NCBI GenBank assembly: GCA_016787725.1
Contig: JAEUTZ010000017.1
Coordinates: 1-64,000 of the forward strand
Direction of reading: 5' to 3'
Length of the DNA stretch: 64,000 nt
Source of the DNA: Cyclobacteriaceae bacterium
GTDB taxonomy: Bacteria; Bacteroidota; Bacteroidia; Cytophagales; Cyclobacteriaceae
Notes under the pieces: model-generated
The model's database searches: none
Told to the model about the DNA's origin: nothing
Seen by the model: only the letters and a program-made list of their open reading frames with translations
Part shown: positions 1 through 7,448 of the stretch, one piece after another
Layout of the letters: each line of letters starts with the position of its first letter
How positions within the stretch are numbered: the first letter of the stretch is position 1
Made by a program: the position numbers and the translations under genes

Positions 1-75
1 TTGAACATCCTTGCCGCTATCATACTCCTTGAGCATGCCGACAATCTGGGATTCGGTGAATCGATTTCTCTTCAT
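1..75 (-). CDS. IS3-family transposase OrfA, N-terminal 25 codons only
   Basis: The reading frame begins with ATG at 75 and encodes MKRNRFTESQIVGMLKEYDS, the typical opening of IS3-family OrfA helix-turn-helix proteins. In such elements OrfA binds the terminal repeats and, after a -1 frameshift into OrfB, gives the active DDE transposase. Only 25 codons are inside the window, so whether the element is intact is unknown. Confidence 0.75.
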   Translation of the reverse strand, partial: MKRNRFTESQIVGMLKEYDSGKDVQ

Positions 76-143
76 AATTGAACCGTTTAAAGTTATACAT
101 TTGTCTACTTAAAAACGGCCCGATTTTTAGGGGTGGGTGCACA
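1..143 (-). mobile_element. IS3-family insertion sequence, end of element at window edge
   Basis: The first 75 bases encode, on the minus strand, the start of an IS3-type OrfA transposase, so an insertion sequence runs out of the window to the left. Just upstream of that start the minus strand reads TGTGCACCCACCCCTAAAAA (from 143 inward), which has the TG start and C-rich tract of an IS3-family terminal repeat, so I place the element boundary near 143. The exact edge and the target duplication cannot be confirmed because the other end lies outside the window. Confidence 0.65.
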
Positions 144-424
144 ACCGGTAAATACCATAGTGTGAGTGTTGAAATGATAATGCCAAAATGAAAATACCAT
201 GCCTTTCCTGTCCAAATACCATACAACCAGAATAACCACAGTACCCCATAGACGATAAACATCGGCCCCAACTTAAAGACATTCACACCAAGTGCAGAAA
301 AGATGTAAGCCCATGGCCCCGGCTTCTCCGGACCAATATACTTTCCATTTACGATGACATAAATCCCATCAATCAACATAAAACCACCGTTTATGAGTGC
401 AAGTATGGATAACAGTATTTTCAT
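20..424 (-). pseudogene. Small membrane protein truncated by the IS3 insertion
   Basis: The first ~93 residues (encoded from 424 down to ~144) form a plausible membrane protein. An N-terminal hydrophobic segment (residues 1-25) is followed by a GKYIGPEKPGPW loop, then two further hydrophobic segments separated by a short WTGKAWY turn. At about residue 94 the frame crosses into the insertion sequence, and the remaining ~40 residues are an out-of-frame readthrough of the IS end and of the OrfA start, overlapping OrfA by 56 bases. The native C-terminus is therefore lost. I do not recognise the family. It may still be expressed as a truncated product with an artificial tail. Confidence 0.65.
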
Positions 425-433
425 AAAGCATTC

Positions 434-943
434 TTAACCATTCCCTATATTCTTGATCATTACATAATCCTTAACCGTATACCCCTTGCCTAGCGCACTT
501 GCTTCTTCACCCATGAAGTGAAACCCCTGATGCTGATAAAATCGGATGGCGTTCTGATTTTTAACAAAGACCTTTAACATTAATGTATCATGCGCTGTTT
601 GTCTAGCCAACATTGCTAAATCATCCAGGAACATTTTGCCAACACCTTTTCCCTGAAATGAAGGCAACACATATAGTTTATGAATCATAAAGTTGGCAGG
701 AGACTTATAGTGCTTCTCGACAGAAGCGAACCCAAGTGGTTCTCCAGCATGATAGCCAATACTAAATTGATGTTGTCGCTCCATTTGTTGTTTGATAGAT
801 TCTTCGCTGTATATCAAATCAAGCATATACTCAAGTTGTCCGGCAGACAATAATTGTCCATAGGTAACAGGCCACGTTGCGTGGGCTATGGTTTGGATGA
901 TTTTCCACTCACCTGGTGCAGCTTGACTAAATTCAATATGCAT
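434..943 (-). CDS. GNAT-family N-acetyltransferase
   Basis: A 169-residue GNAT-fold protein that would transfer an acetyl group from acetyl-CoA to an amine; the substrate is unknown. The acetyl-CoA pyrophosphate loop is visible as QGKGVGKMFL near residues 95-105, preceded by the beta-4 strand HKLYVLP and followed by LKVFVKNQNAIRFYQHQGF, the usual beta-5/alpha-4 segment. I chose the ATG at 943 (MHIEFSQ) over an in-frame GTG at 958, because alignment to the fold begins there and the GTG has no clear ribosome site. It lies 17 bases downstream of the TPR gene on the same strand, so the two may be co-transcribed. Confidence 0.85.
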   Translation of the reverse strand: MHIEFSQAAPGEWKIIQTIAHATWPVTYGQLLSAGQLEYMLDLIYSEESIKQQMERQHQFSIGYHAGEPLGFASVEKHYKSPANFMIHKLYVLPSFQGKGVGKMFLDDLAMLARQTAHDTLMLKVFVKNQNAIRFYQHQGFHFMGEEASALGKGYTVKDYVMIKNIGNG

Positions 944-960
944 GGATGACTTTTGCACTA

Positions 961-1752
961 CTATTTTGAAACTCGTTCCAATCCCTTTTTTGCTCCTTCC
1001 AACTTACCATCCAACTTCAACGCTGCTTCATAGTATCGCTTGGCTTCCGCTTTATTTCCCTGCTTTTCTTTAATCTGACCTAATCGCATATTGGCACCGG
1101 CATGGGAGGGCTCTTCTTTCGTGGGCGTATGTTTCAAATAACTCAAGAGAAACGCTTCTCCTCGCTCCATATTTATACCTGTGAGGGCTGTAATTTTTCC
1201 GTACCAATATTGATGCTGAAAATTATCAGGATTGGTTTTAATTGACTCTTCCAATAAAGGCAATACTTCTTTCGCAACAGCGTTGGCTTTGCTCTCACCA
1301 CCGCCCATAAATTCAGGGGCCACGATATATGAATCCACTAACGAAACACGCGCATTAATTATTTTGGGATTCAACTCGGCAGCTTTCTCCCAGGCTCTCA
1401 GGGCTTTAGGTCCAACCGACATTTGAGTGAAAATACTTGACACACTTCCAACTCCGGAATAGGCATCTCCTAACCAATTATAGTATTCACTATTTGCAGG
1501 ACTCTTTTCCGTTGCTACTTTAAAATAATCAACCGCATCATCATATTCTTTTTTATCATAAGCAATTCTGCCCAGGTAATACTGAGCAGTGGCATAATCG
1601 CCAGAAGTATCTTCAATTGCTTTTAATGACTTAGCGGCATCGTCCAGTTTTTTGGATTGGTAGAGGGTAATACCTTTTTGAATATTATTTTGGCCGTGTG
1701 TTAAAATGGAAACAAATAATGAACAGATTAGTAGATGGAATGGTAGTCTCAT
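961..1752 (-). CDS. Secreted tetratricopeptide-repeat protein
   Basis: A 263-residue protein with an N-terminal signal peptide (MRLPFHLLICSLFVSILTHG, cleaved around residue 20) and TPR helical repeats over the rest: GITLYQSKKLDDAAKSLKAI, YYLGRIAYDKKEYDDAVDYF, YYNWLGDAY, and a C-terminal repeat MRLGQIKEKQGNKAEAKRYY. TPR units normally bind other proteins; here the location should be the periplasm. The A-x-x-x-P spacing and tandem repeats are clear, but there is no catalytic domain and no partner can be named. It precedes the GNAT gene on the same strand. Confidence 0.8.
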   Translation of the reverse strand: MRLPFHLLICSLFVSILTHGQNNIQKGITLYQSKKLDDAAKSLKAIEDTSGDYATAQYYLGRIAYDKKEYDDAVDYFKVATEKSPANSEYYNWLGDAYSGVGSVSSIFTQMSVGPKALRAWEKAAELNPKIINARVSLVDSYIVAPEFMGGGESKANAVAKEVLPLLEESIKTNPDNFQHQYWYGKITALTGINMERGEAFLLSYLKHTPTKEEPSHAGANMRLGQIKEKQGNKAEAKRYYEAALKLDGKLEGAKKGLERVSK

Positions 1753-1792
1753 AAAATTTATATAGAAATAGTTATAATGTCATAAGATTCAA

Positions 1793-2491
1793 TCACTGCG
1801 GTGTGACGAGGCTGTTTCGAGTACCCTTTATCAGGAGCCAAAGCATTAACACCAATTCACCAAACATGGCCGGCATACCAACCGTGAATACGATGTCTCT
1901 GTATTCAGGAAGCACAATACCGGCAAAACTTAGCAGGACATAAACAATTCCATTTAAGATTAGCCAGATGCCGAAAAAACGTGGAATGAAAACGGACTGA
2001 TAAATCAGTATCGATAACGGAAAGAGCCAAAGACCATAAAATAATACTAATCCTAAAATACTATACTCATTAATTTTAAGAAACGCCATGGCAATGTCTT
2101 GACGTTGTGCCAGTTCAAACGACTTTAGAATTTCTCCTTTTAGGGTAATAACAGCGGTGATGCTAAGTCCGGCATGAACAAATGCCACCGGTACCTGCAC
2201 CAATACTGAGGCCACTAAAAGTTTTGCGTACCGTTCATTAACGGACCTAAACAGCTGATAAAAGACCCACACCAGTAATACCCATATTGTATTTGTTATT
2301 AGTCCAGAAAAAATGCCCGTTCTAAACAAGGTTTCATACTTCAGAATATTTTGAGCAGAAGCTACAGGATCACCACTTACAAATATTTTGGGTGATACAT
2401 AGAACATGTCGTAAAAGCCTGAAACGATCCAAAGGAGAAATAACAGACCGGCAAGCCTTGCAGTCCTTTTGATCTCTAGATTAGTATTCAT
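1793..2491 (-). CDS. DUF4386-type membrane protein (second of a tandem pair)
   Basis: A 232-residue integral membrane protein with about six hydrophobic segments. It opens with an amphipathic stretch and the RTARLAGLLFLLWIVSGFYD first helix, which together with the charged loop after it (SGDPVASAQNILKYETLFR) is characteristic of the DUF4386 family. The function of the family is unknown. It lies 12 bases after the upstream paralogue (2504-3238), to which it is similar in length and topology, so the two arose by tandem duplication and are probably one transcript. No catalytic residues are evident. Confidence 0.75.
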   Translation of the reverse strand: MNTNLEIKRTARLAGLLFLLWIVSGFYDMFYVSPKIFVSGDPVASAQNILKYETLFRTGIFSGLITNTIWVLLVWVFYQLFRSVNERYAKLLVASVLVQVPVAFVHAGLSITAVITLKGEILKSFELAQRQDIAMAFLKINEYSILGLVLFYGLWLFPLSILIYQSVFIPRFFGIWLILNGIVYVLLSFAGIVLPEYRDIVFTVGMPAMFGELVLMLWLLIKGTRNSLVTPQ

Positions 2492-2503
2492 AAGGTTGAG
2501 AGT

Positions 2504-3238
2504 TTATGGATTGATCTGATTAACACGAGTGCTATATTTACTCCACTCGTTCTCATTCACACCTTTAAATAACAGGCTTAGTGATAATGATATTTCGCCA
2601 ATAAAGACTGGGAGAACGATGACCATAAAGACCATTCCGGAAAACTGTGGTGCCATGATTAAGATGATGCTATTGATGAGATAACCAACTCCACTAATCA
2701 TGTATAGAATACCAACGAACTTTGGAAGGTAACGTGACTTGTAAATCAAGTAACCTGTTAACAGAAAGTAAGGAGCAAACATGAGCAGGGCGATGCCAAA
2801 ACCAAACACGTGGCTTTTTGTGCTCAGGCTTATCATCGCACTAAGTTGTTCAGGCGTAAATGCCTGTAAGTAAGATGATGCACCGATCGGAAATAATGCT
2901 TCAACGAGTTGAACAATGTACACGGTCTGAATAGTGACACCTGCCAGGTTAAAGAAAGCAGCCAACATCGCCAGGTCTTTGTTAACCAGTTGGGTAAGCC
3001 GATACATGATGAGGACAAGTCCAATGCTAATAATGGAAGACATAAACTCAGCAATGATACCAAGTCGCCACAAAAATTCATTTTGCTTAAGGCTGGCCAT
3101 AGTAGCCATGGAATCTCCGGGAACCAGGATGCTATCTCTTACGATCATTTCATAAAAGATGCCTAGCACGATAATCAGGAGATACAATATACCGCCAATC
3201 CTGGCATAGGTTTGTGGTGACGTTTCATTGCAGATCAT
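2504..3238 (-). CDS. DUF4386-type membrane protein (first of a tandem pair)
   Basis: A 244-residue membrane protein of the DUF4386 type with about six hydrophobic segments. It begins SPQTYARIGGILYLLIIVLG and has the family's extracytoplasmic loop (PGDSMATMASLKQNEFLWRL) that matches the same position in its neighbour. It is the promoter-proximal gene of the pair and has a 150-base upstream region that contains the 22-bp element shared with the ABC permease gene. No function is known for this family; I infer nothing beyond membrane location. Confidence 0.75.
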   Translation of the reverse strand: MICNETSPQTYARIGGILYLLIIVLGIFYEMIVRDSILVPGDSMATMASLKQNEFLWRLGIIAEFMSSIISIGLVLIMYRLTQLVNKDLAMLAAFFNLAGVTIQTVYIVQLVEALFPIGASSYLQAFTPEQLSAMISLSTKSHVFGFGIALLMFAPYFLLTGYLIYKSRYLPKFVGILYMISGVGYLINSIILIMAPQFSGMVFMVIVLPVFIGEISLSLSLLFKGVNENEWSKYSTRVNQINP

Positions 3239-3308
3239 TCCCTATCTTATTTAAGATTTACATAATTGTTTAAACCGTCTCGGAATCAGATTAAATGAGT
3301 ATTTATAT

Positions 3309-3330
3309 TATTCGTAATTGCAGTTAAAAT
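3309..3330 (-). promoter_or_regulatory. 22-bp element shared with the ABC permease upstream region
   Basis: The minus strand reads ATTTTAACTGCAATTACGAA followed by TA, identical over 22 bases to 5863-5884. Similarity continues downstream (TATAAATACT here, TATATACT there). The element ends 70 bases from the start of the DUF4386 gene, a position that suits a promoter or a regulator-binding site. Its function is inferred from conservation and position only. Confidence 0.5.
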
Positions 3331-3389
3331 AGTTACAGTATTTTGATTCTATTTGTAGTTTTTATAAAAATTTTTGAAAAAAAGGCCTT

Positions 3390-5801
3390 TTATTCATTTC
3401 TAAGCCACTTCGTAGGGTTGGAGGTGGCGACTTTTATGGTCTGAGACCAAACAATTACTAAGCCTACACCGACAATCAATAGAATTGCCATTATTACCAT
3501 TGCGGGCGAGATTTGAATCCTGTAAGCAAAGCCTTCCAAAAATGCTTGCCCGGCAAAATAACTTACCGGTACTCCAATAAGCATGGCAATGCCTATCAAT
3601 GCCATGAACGATTTACTCAGCAACAACACAACATCCATTACGGATGCGCCCATCACCTTGCGAATGCCAACTTCCTTCACACGCACCTGTGCAGCATACA
3701 TGGCCATGCCCAACATACCCAGGCAAGAAAGTGAAATGATCAAGAATGTGATGTATCCCAAAATCACTAATACATCGCTCATACCCGATTGCCGGTAGGC
3801 ATCGTCTATCTCGTCTTCCATCATCGCATATTCCATCGGATGAACAGCATCAAAATTTTTCCAAATCGCCTGCAGGGACAGAATGATGGATTCCTTCTGC
3901 GAGGACTCAATATGGGCACTCAGGTAGTTAATCGCATGGGTATTATACCGTAATGCCAGTGGCCCGATTTTATTATTCATGGGGCGAAAGTGAAAATCTT
4001 TCACCACACCAATTATCCTTAGCACTAAGGTATCGCCTGCATAAATAGTTTCTCCAATTGCATCAAGAGGTTGCTCAAATCCAAGTTGTGTTATTGCGGT
4101 CTCGTTAAGAATAACTTCCCGCTCCCGACCGGTTTGATCCTCTTCTCGAAAATTATGACCTGCTAAAAACGTGAGAGAAAGGTTTTCGATGTAATGATTA
4201 TCAACCATAAAATGGCGAATGACGATTGTCTTTTCGTCCTTACTCCGTTTATAATCATCTGAGCCATCGGCAAAGGTTCCCAACTTATGAGATACGCCAC
4301 CCACCCGAACCACTCCCGGAATATTTCTGATTTCATTGGCAATCTTTTCGAATGGAACCCCTTTCAAACTAAGGTTGAGATTGTTCTTTTGCTGAATGCC
4401 ATAATCTGAAGAGACCATATAGTCTATTTGCTGATACACTACTGATACAACAATCACAAAAATGACTGTCAACGTAAACTGTACTACCATCAGCATCTTG
4501 CGAAAGGTAAGCCTGGCGTGTACTTTCAAATTCGGTACATCCTTTAATACTTTCGATGGTTTGAATGCGGAAAGATAGATAGCTGGTAAAACACCAGCCA
4601 GGATGCCTACAATCACTGCAAAAAATGTAAATGCCACATACAACGAAATATTTTCACGAAATGAAATAAAGAAGTCCTCCTGTAACGACAATTGAAGGAA
4701 TGCGTTCTTTAAAAATTGTAATAGAACATAGGAGAAGACCAATGCAATCATTGAAAAAACAACAGCCTCTCCGATAAATTGAAAAAACACCTGATATCGG
4801 TTAGCGCCTATCACTTTGCGCACACCGATCTCACGGGCACGGGACAATGATTTTGCGATGGTTAGATTAGTGAAATTGAAAATGGACATCAACAGCACGA
4901 CAACCCCTAACACACTGAGAAAGACAAGAAAGAATGCGGGCAACCCACGACCCATTTGGCCTGACAGCTCAGGGCCAGGAGTTATTTTATCCAATGGCTG
5001 GACATAAAACGAATATGAAATTGGCTTTCCATCCGATTGCAGCCCTACACCATACTTTTTGTTGATTTCTGAAAGTGCCTTTTCAGCTTCCGAAAGTTCT
5101 CGCCCTTCTTTCAACTTTATATAAACGTAGTTATTATAATAGGCGCTCCAATTATCAAGCGTCCTACTCAGTATTTTTCTATTCTCCAAACTTTGAAGTG
5201 CTTCTGTTGAACACAGGACTTCAAAATCAAAATGTGTTTTTCCCGGCAATTCGCTTAATACTCCTGTAACTGTGAAGGTTCCAAGCTTTCCAACAGTAAG
5301 AGTTTGCCCTATAGGATCAGTTGTGCCAAATATTTTTTCTGCACTTCGTTGGGTGAGTATCAAACTAGTTGGCCCCTGTAAAGCGTTTGCAGGATTTCCT
5401 TGCTCAAGCGGAAAATTGAACACCTCCAGAAAAGAAGGATCAACAAACAATCCACGTACCGGTACCGTACTATTTTTATATGTTACCTCACCGTATAATT
5501 CACTGTTAATTCGTACTGTGTTTTCGGCAAGTGAGTAATCATTCTTTAAAACCTCACTTAGTGGCAGTGGTGTCGAAGCAAAATCAAGGTTACCCCAATC
5601 AGGATGAAGTAATTGGGTATTAATCCTATAAACCCTGTCAGAGTCTTTATGAAAATTATCAAAAGAAAGTTGGTCTTGTATGATCATGATGATGAGCATA
5701 CCTAATGACATGCTTACAGAAAGACCGATGAGATTGATGAGTAAGAAACTTTTATTACGAAAAAAATTTCGCAGTGAAGTGATAACTATATTTTTAAGCA
5801 T
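3390..5801 (-). CDS. ABC transporter permease, FtsX/MacB type
   Basis: An 803-residue inner-membrane permease with the duplicated layout usual in Bacteroidota. It has an N-terminal helix (residues 15-45), a MacB-like periplasmic domain, a first FtsX core (about residues 285-430, with AREIGVRKVIGANRYQV in the cytoplasmic loop), a second periplasmic domain, and a second FtsX core near the C-terminus with VKEVGIRKVMGAS. Such proteins couple an ATPase to extrusion or mechanical signalling at the envelope. No ATPase gene is adjacent, so its partner must be elsewhere. Gene start ATG at 5801; length is normal for the family. The promoter region carries the 22-bp element. Confidence 0.88.
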   Translation of the reverse strand: MLKNIVITSLRNFFRNKSFLLINLIGLSVSMSLGMLIIMIIQDQLSFDNFHKDSDRVYRINTQLLHPDWGNLDFASTPLPLSEVLKNDYSLAENTVRINSELYGEVTYKNSTVPVRGLFVDPSFLEVFNFPLEQGNPANALQGPTSLILTQRSAEKIFGTTDPIGQTLTVGKLGTFTVTGVLSELPGKTHFDFEVLCSTEALQSLENRKILSRTLDNWSAYYNNYVYIKLKEGRELSEAEKALSEINKKYGVGLQSDGKPISYSFYVQPLDKITPGPELSGQMGRGLPAFFLVFLSVLGVVVLLMSIFNFTNLTIAKSLSRAREIGVRKVIGANRYQVFFQFIGEAVVFSMIALVFSYVLLQFLKNAFLQLSLQEDFFISFRENISLYVAFTFFAVIVGILAGVLPAIYLSAFKPSKVLKDVPNLKVHARLTFRKMLMVVQFTLTVIFVIVVSVVYQQIDYMVSSDYGIQQKNNLNLSLKGVPFEKIANEIRNIPGVVRVGGVSHKLGTFADGSDDYKRSKDEKTIVIRHFMVDNHYIENLSLTFLAGHNFREEDQTGREREVILNETAITQLGFEQPLDAIGETIYAGDTLVLRIIGVVKDFHFRPMNNKIGPLALRYNTHAINYLSAHIESSQKESIILSLQAIWKNFDAVHPMEYAMMEDEIDDAYRQSGMSDVLVILGYITFLIISLSCLGMLGMAMYAAQVRVKEVGIRKVMGASVMDVVLLLSKSFMALIGIAMLIGVPVSYFAGQAFLEGFAYRIQISPAMVIMAILLIVGVGLVIVWSQTIKVATSNPTKWLRNE

Positions 5802-5862
5802 GTTGAAATATAAGGTGTTTTATGAAATACAATTCTTTCCTTCAAAAGCAATCAGTATATAA

Positions 5863-5884
5863 TATTCGTAATTGCAGTTAAAAT
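5863..5884 (-). promoter_or_regulatory. Second copy of the 22-bp upstream element
   Basis: Identical over 22 bases to 3309-3330 and in the same orientation, 61 bases upstream of the ABC permease start compared with 70 bases for the DUF4386 gene. Two unrelated transcription units with the same element at a similar distance point to a common regulator or a common strong promoter. The surrounding bases diverge quickly on the upstream side. Confidence 0.5.
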
Positions 5885-6461
5885 TGTGCCAGTTCATAAA
5901 ACCCCCATTTCATGTCTAATTCAAGGAATTGCTTGAACGGAATGTTCAGCGTTGCTAATCAAATGTTCATTAACGGACGAGTTAAATCAAAAGGAGAGAA
6001 TAAGCGACAAGGCCGCACACACATGGCCTGGCCGCGGATCCAGTACGCAACCAAATCAGACAATAAGTGTATTAAGCGCAGTGTGGTTGGACAAAGTAGA
6101 AATGAAAAATGCCCACCGCGCAACTGAATAATAAGGGACGTATAACACTTAAGCAGATAAGGCTACGAAAGAAGTTTGGGCAGGGCCCTGCCAAAAAAGT
6201 TTTTGCTATGTAGGGGGTCGGTGTGGCATTTTGGTTTGTGTTTCATATCATGTATCCTCACGTTTGACAGGGTAGAACTGGTCGGGACTTGTTATGCTAC
6301 CCATTTAGCAAGCCCTCCTATACCCTGCATTCCACAAGCACCAACGTTATGGCCAAGGCGCAAGAAATATTGACTGGCACAGAAATAAAATCAATTGATT
6401 TGAGAACTACTGACATACGGTTGACAGTCAACACGGCTTAGTTTATAAAAAATTAAATCGT
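5885..6461. other. Gene-poor stretch, no convincing coding sequence
   Basis: No ORF here resembles a protein. The 60-70 codon frames at 5912-6127 and 6176-6373 have no domain, no plausible ribosome site and odd composition. The stretch contains a perfect 14-base palindrome GGCAGGGCCCTGCC (6179-6192) flanked by TTT and AAA, and the sequence CACCAACGTTATGG near 6340, of a kind often found between acquired cassettes in Bacteroidota. The promoter of the following lipoprotein gene should lie at its right end. Confidence 0.4.
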
Positions 6462-6863
6462 ATGAAAGTAAACTTGGTGACACTGACATTAGTGACAATT
6501 ATGGGACTCTCTGGCTGTGAAAGCCAAAAAACGAGAGGCAGTTTTGTAAAGGGGCAAATTATAGAGTATGCCCCAATAGTATTGAAAGAGAGCGTAACAG
6601 AAGAAATTCTCTTAAACTCATCAAATGTGCTTCAGAGAGACTTTTTGACAAAGCAACAGGGCTTCATTAAACGTATTCTAGTTAAAAAATCTGACAGGGA
6701 ATATGTAGATATAGTCATATGGGACAGTAAAGAAAATGCTGACAAAGCAGTCGAACACTCCATGCAAAGTAAGGCTTGTGAAGATTACTTTAATTGTATG
6801 AAAAATTCAGAGGCCAGTGACGTTTTACACTTTGAAGTATTAGCAGAATACGGCAATAGATAG
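6462..6863 (+). CDS. Small lipoprotein of unknown function, possible dimeric alpha-beta barrel fold
   Basis: A 133-residue protein with a lipoprotein signal peptide: MKVNLVTLTLVTIMGLSGC ends in the lipobox LSGC, so Cys19 would be lipidated. The remainder has a pattern met in antibiotic-biosynthesis-monooxygenase-like (ABM) domains: a strand, a helix with FLTKQQGFIKR, then VDIVIWDSKENADKAVEHS and a final strand. This fold assignment is tentative. The gene stands alone between noncoding stretches, consistent with a single-gene cassette. Confidence 0.6.
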   Translation: MKVNLVTLTLVTIMGLSGCESQKTRGSFVKGQIIEYAPIVLKESVTEEILLNSSNVLQRDFLTKQQGFIKRILVKKSDREYVDIVIWDSKENADKAVEHSMQSKACEDYFNCMKNSEASDVLHFEVLAEYGNR

Positions 6864-7156
6864 AACTGTAATAACGGACAGGTTAGCAAAGGACTTAGGG
6901 GAGGAAGAAGAAGAGGAGAGTTTTAAGTTGAGTGAAAGGCGCCCAACCCGCAACAAAATATTTATGCAATGCAGGATGTTAGGTAGTAAGACTTATTTCT
7001 TAATTTAGTTCAGTATCGGGGGACAGAGACGTGCAGGTCGGGCTAAACCTTTCGACTTGCATCAACAATTCTAACCTCCCCTTTATCATCATTGTAATAA
7101 TTTTCTAATTGCTTTTATTCTTTTGCAGAAGGTGTGAAATTGTGGATAAGTTAAAC
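6864..7156. other. Noncoding junction between cassette and IS110 remnant
   Basis: No gene is visible. After the lipoprotein stop there is GCCCAAC (6941-6947) and GTTAGGT (6978-6984), which fit the RYYYAAC and GTTRRRY boxes of integron attC sites, but the 44-base span is shorter than usual attC sites and the inner arms pair poorly. From roughly 7080 onward the sequence probably belongs to the left end of the IS110-family element whose RNA-like region and transposase start follow. Confidence 0.3.
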
Positions 7157-7297
7157 ACCGGCAGGGGCGTATCATGGGCTTGACCAGGTTTTCAGACCTA
7201 GGGAATGATTCGATCCCCTTCCGGTTTTTCTGAACAGGCACCGTATAGAAATGAAGGCTCAAAGCCTCTTATCAAGGTTTTGGTTGAGTTCAGAAAA
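7157..7297 (+). ncRNA. Bridge-RNA-like structured region of an IS110-family element
   Basis: Two adjacent units with the same architecture can be folded by eye. Unit 1: ACCGGcAGGGG (7157-7167) pairs with CCCCTtCCGGT (7215-7225), enclosing an 18-base left loop, hairpin AGGT/ACCT (7186-7199) and a 15-base right loop. Unit 2: TTTTCTGAAC (7226-7235) pairs perfectly with GTTCAGAAAA (7288-7297), enclosing a 19-base left loop, hairpin AGGCT/AGCCT (7255-7267) and a 20-base right loop. IS110-group elements encode a bridge RNA in the noncoding end upstream of the transposase, with a target-binding and a donor-binding loop of this kind, and an IS110-type start codon lies 50 bases downstream. Transcription is not shown. 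Confidence 0.5.
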
Positions 7298-7346
7298 TGT
7301 TTAACGAAAATCGATTCGTAAACCTAAAACAAAATGCAATAGACTC

Positions 7347-7439
7347 ATGAAATATTTCATCGGAGCGGATGTATCAAAAATGGCGCTTGACCTATGCGTG
7401 ATTGGTGGCGAAAGTCAGACAGTAAGCCGAACCGGATAG
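7347..7439 (+). pseudogene. IS110-family transposase, N-terminal remnant
   Basis: The frame encodes MKYFIGADVSKMALDLCVIG and stops after 30 codons. The MKYFIGxDVSK opening, with the first acidic residue of the DEDD RuvC-like catalytic set (Asp8), is typical of IS110-family transposases, which are normally 300-400 residues long. Homology appears to end near residue 21, after which the sequence passes directly into the upstream region of the next gene. The transposase is therefore dead, although its 5' noncoding end is retained. It is on the plus strand. Confidence 0.7.
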
Positions 7440-7448
7440 ACTGACAAT

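Noticed and set aside
6179-6192. Perfect 14-base palindrome as an operator or origin site
   Set aside because: It stands alone in a gene-poor stretch with no second copy and no gene start near it; TTT and AAA flanks suggest a chance or a remnant hairpin.
5912-6373. Two plus-strand frames of 65-71 codons between the ABC permease and the lipoprotein
   Set aside because: They lack signal, domain or ribosome site, and their composition does not look like protein.
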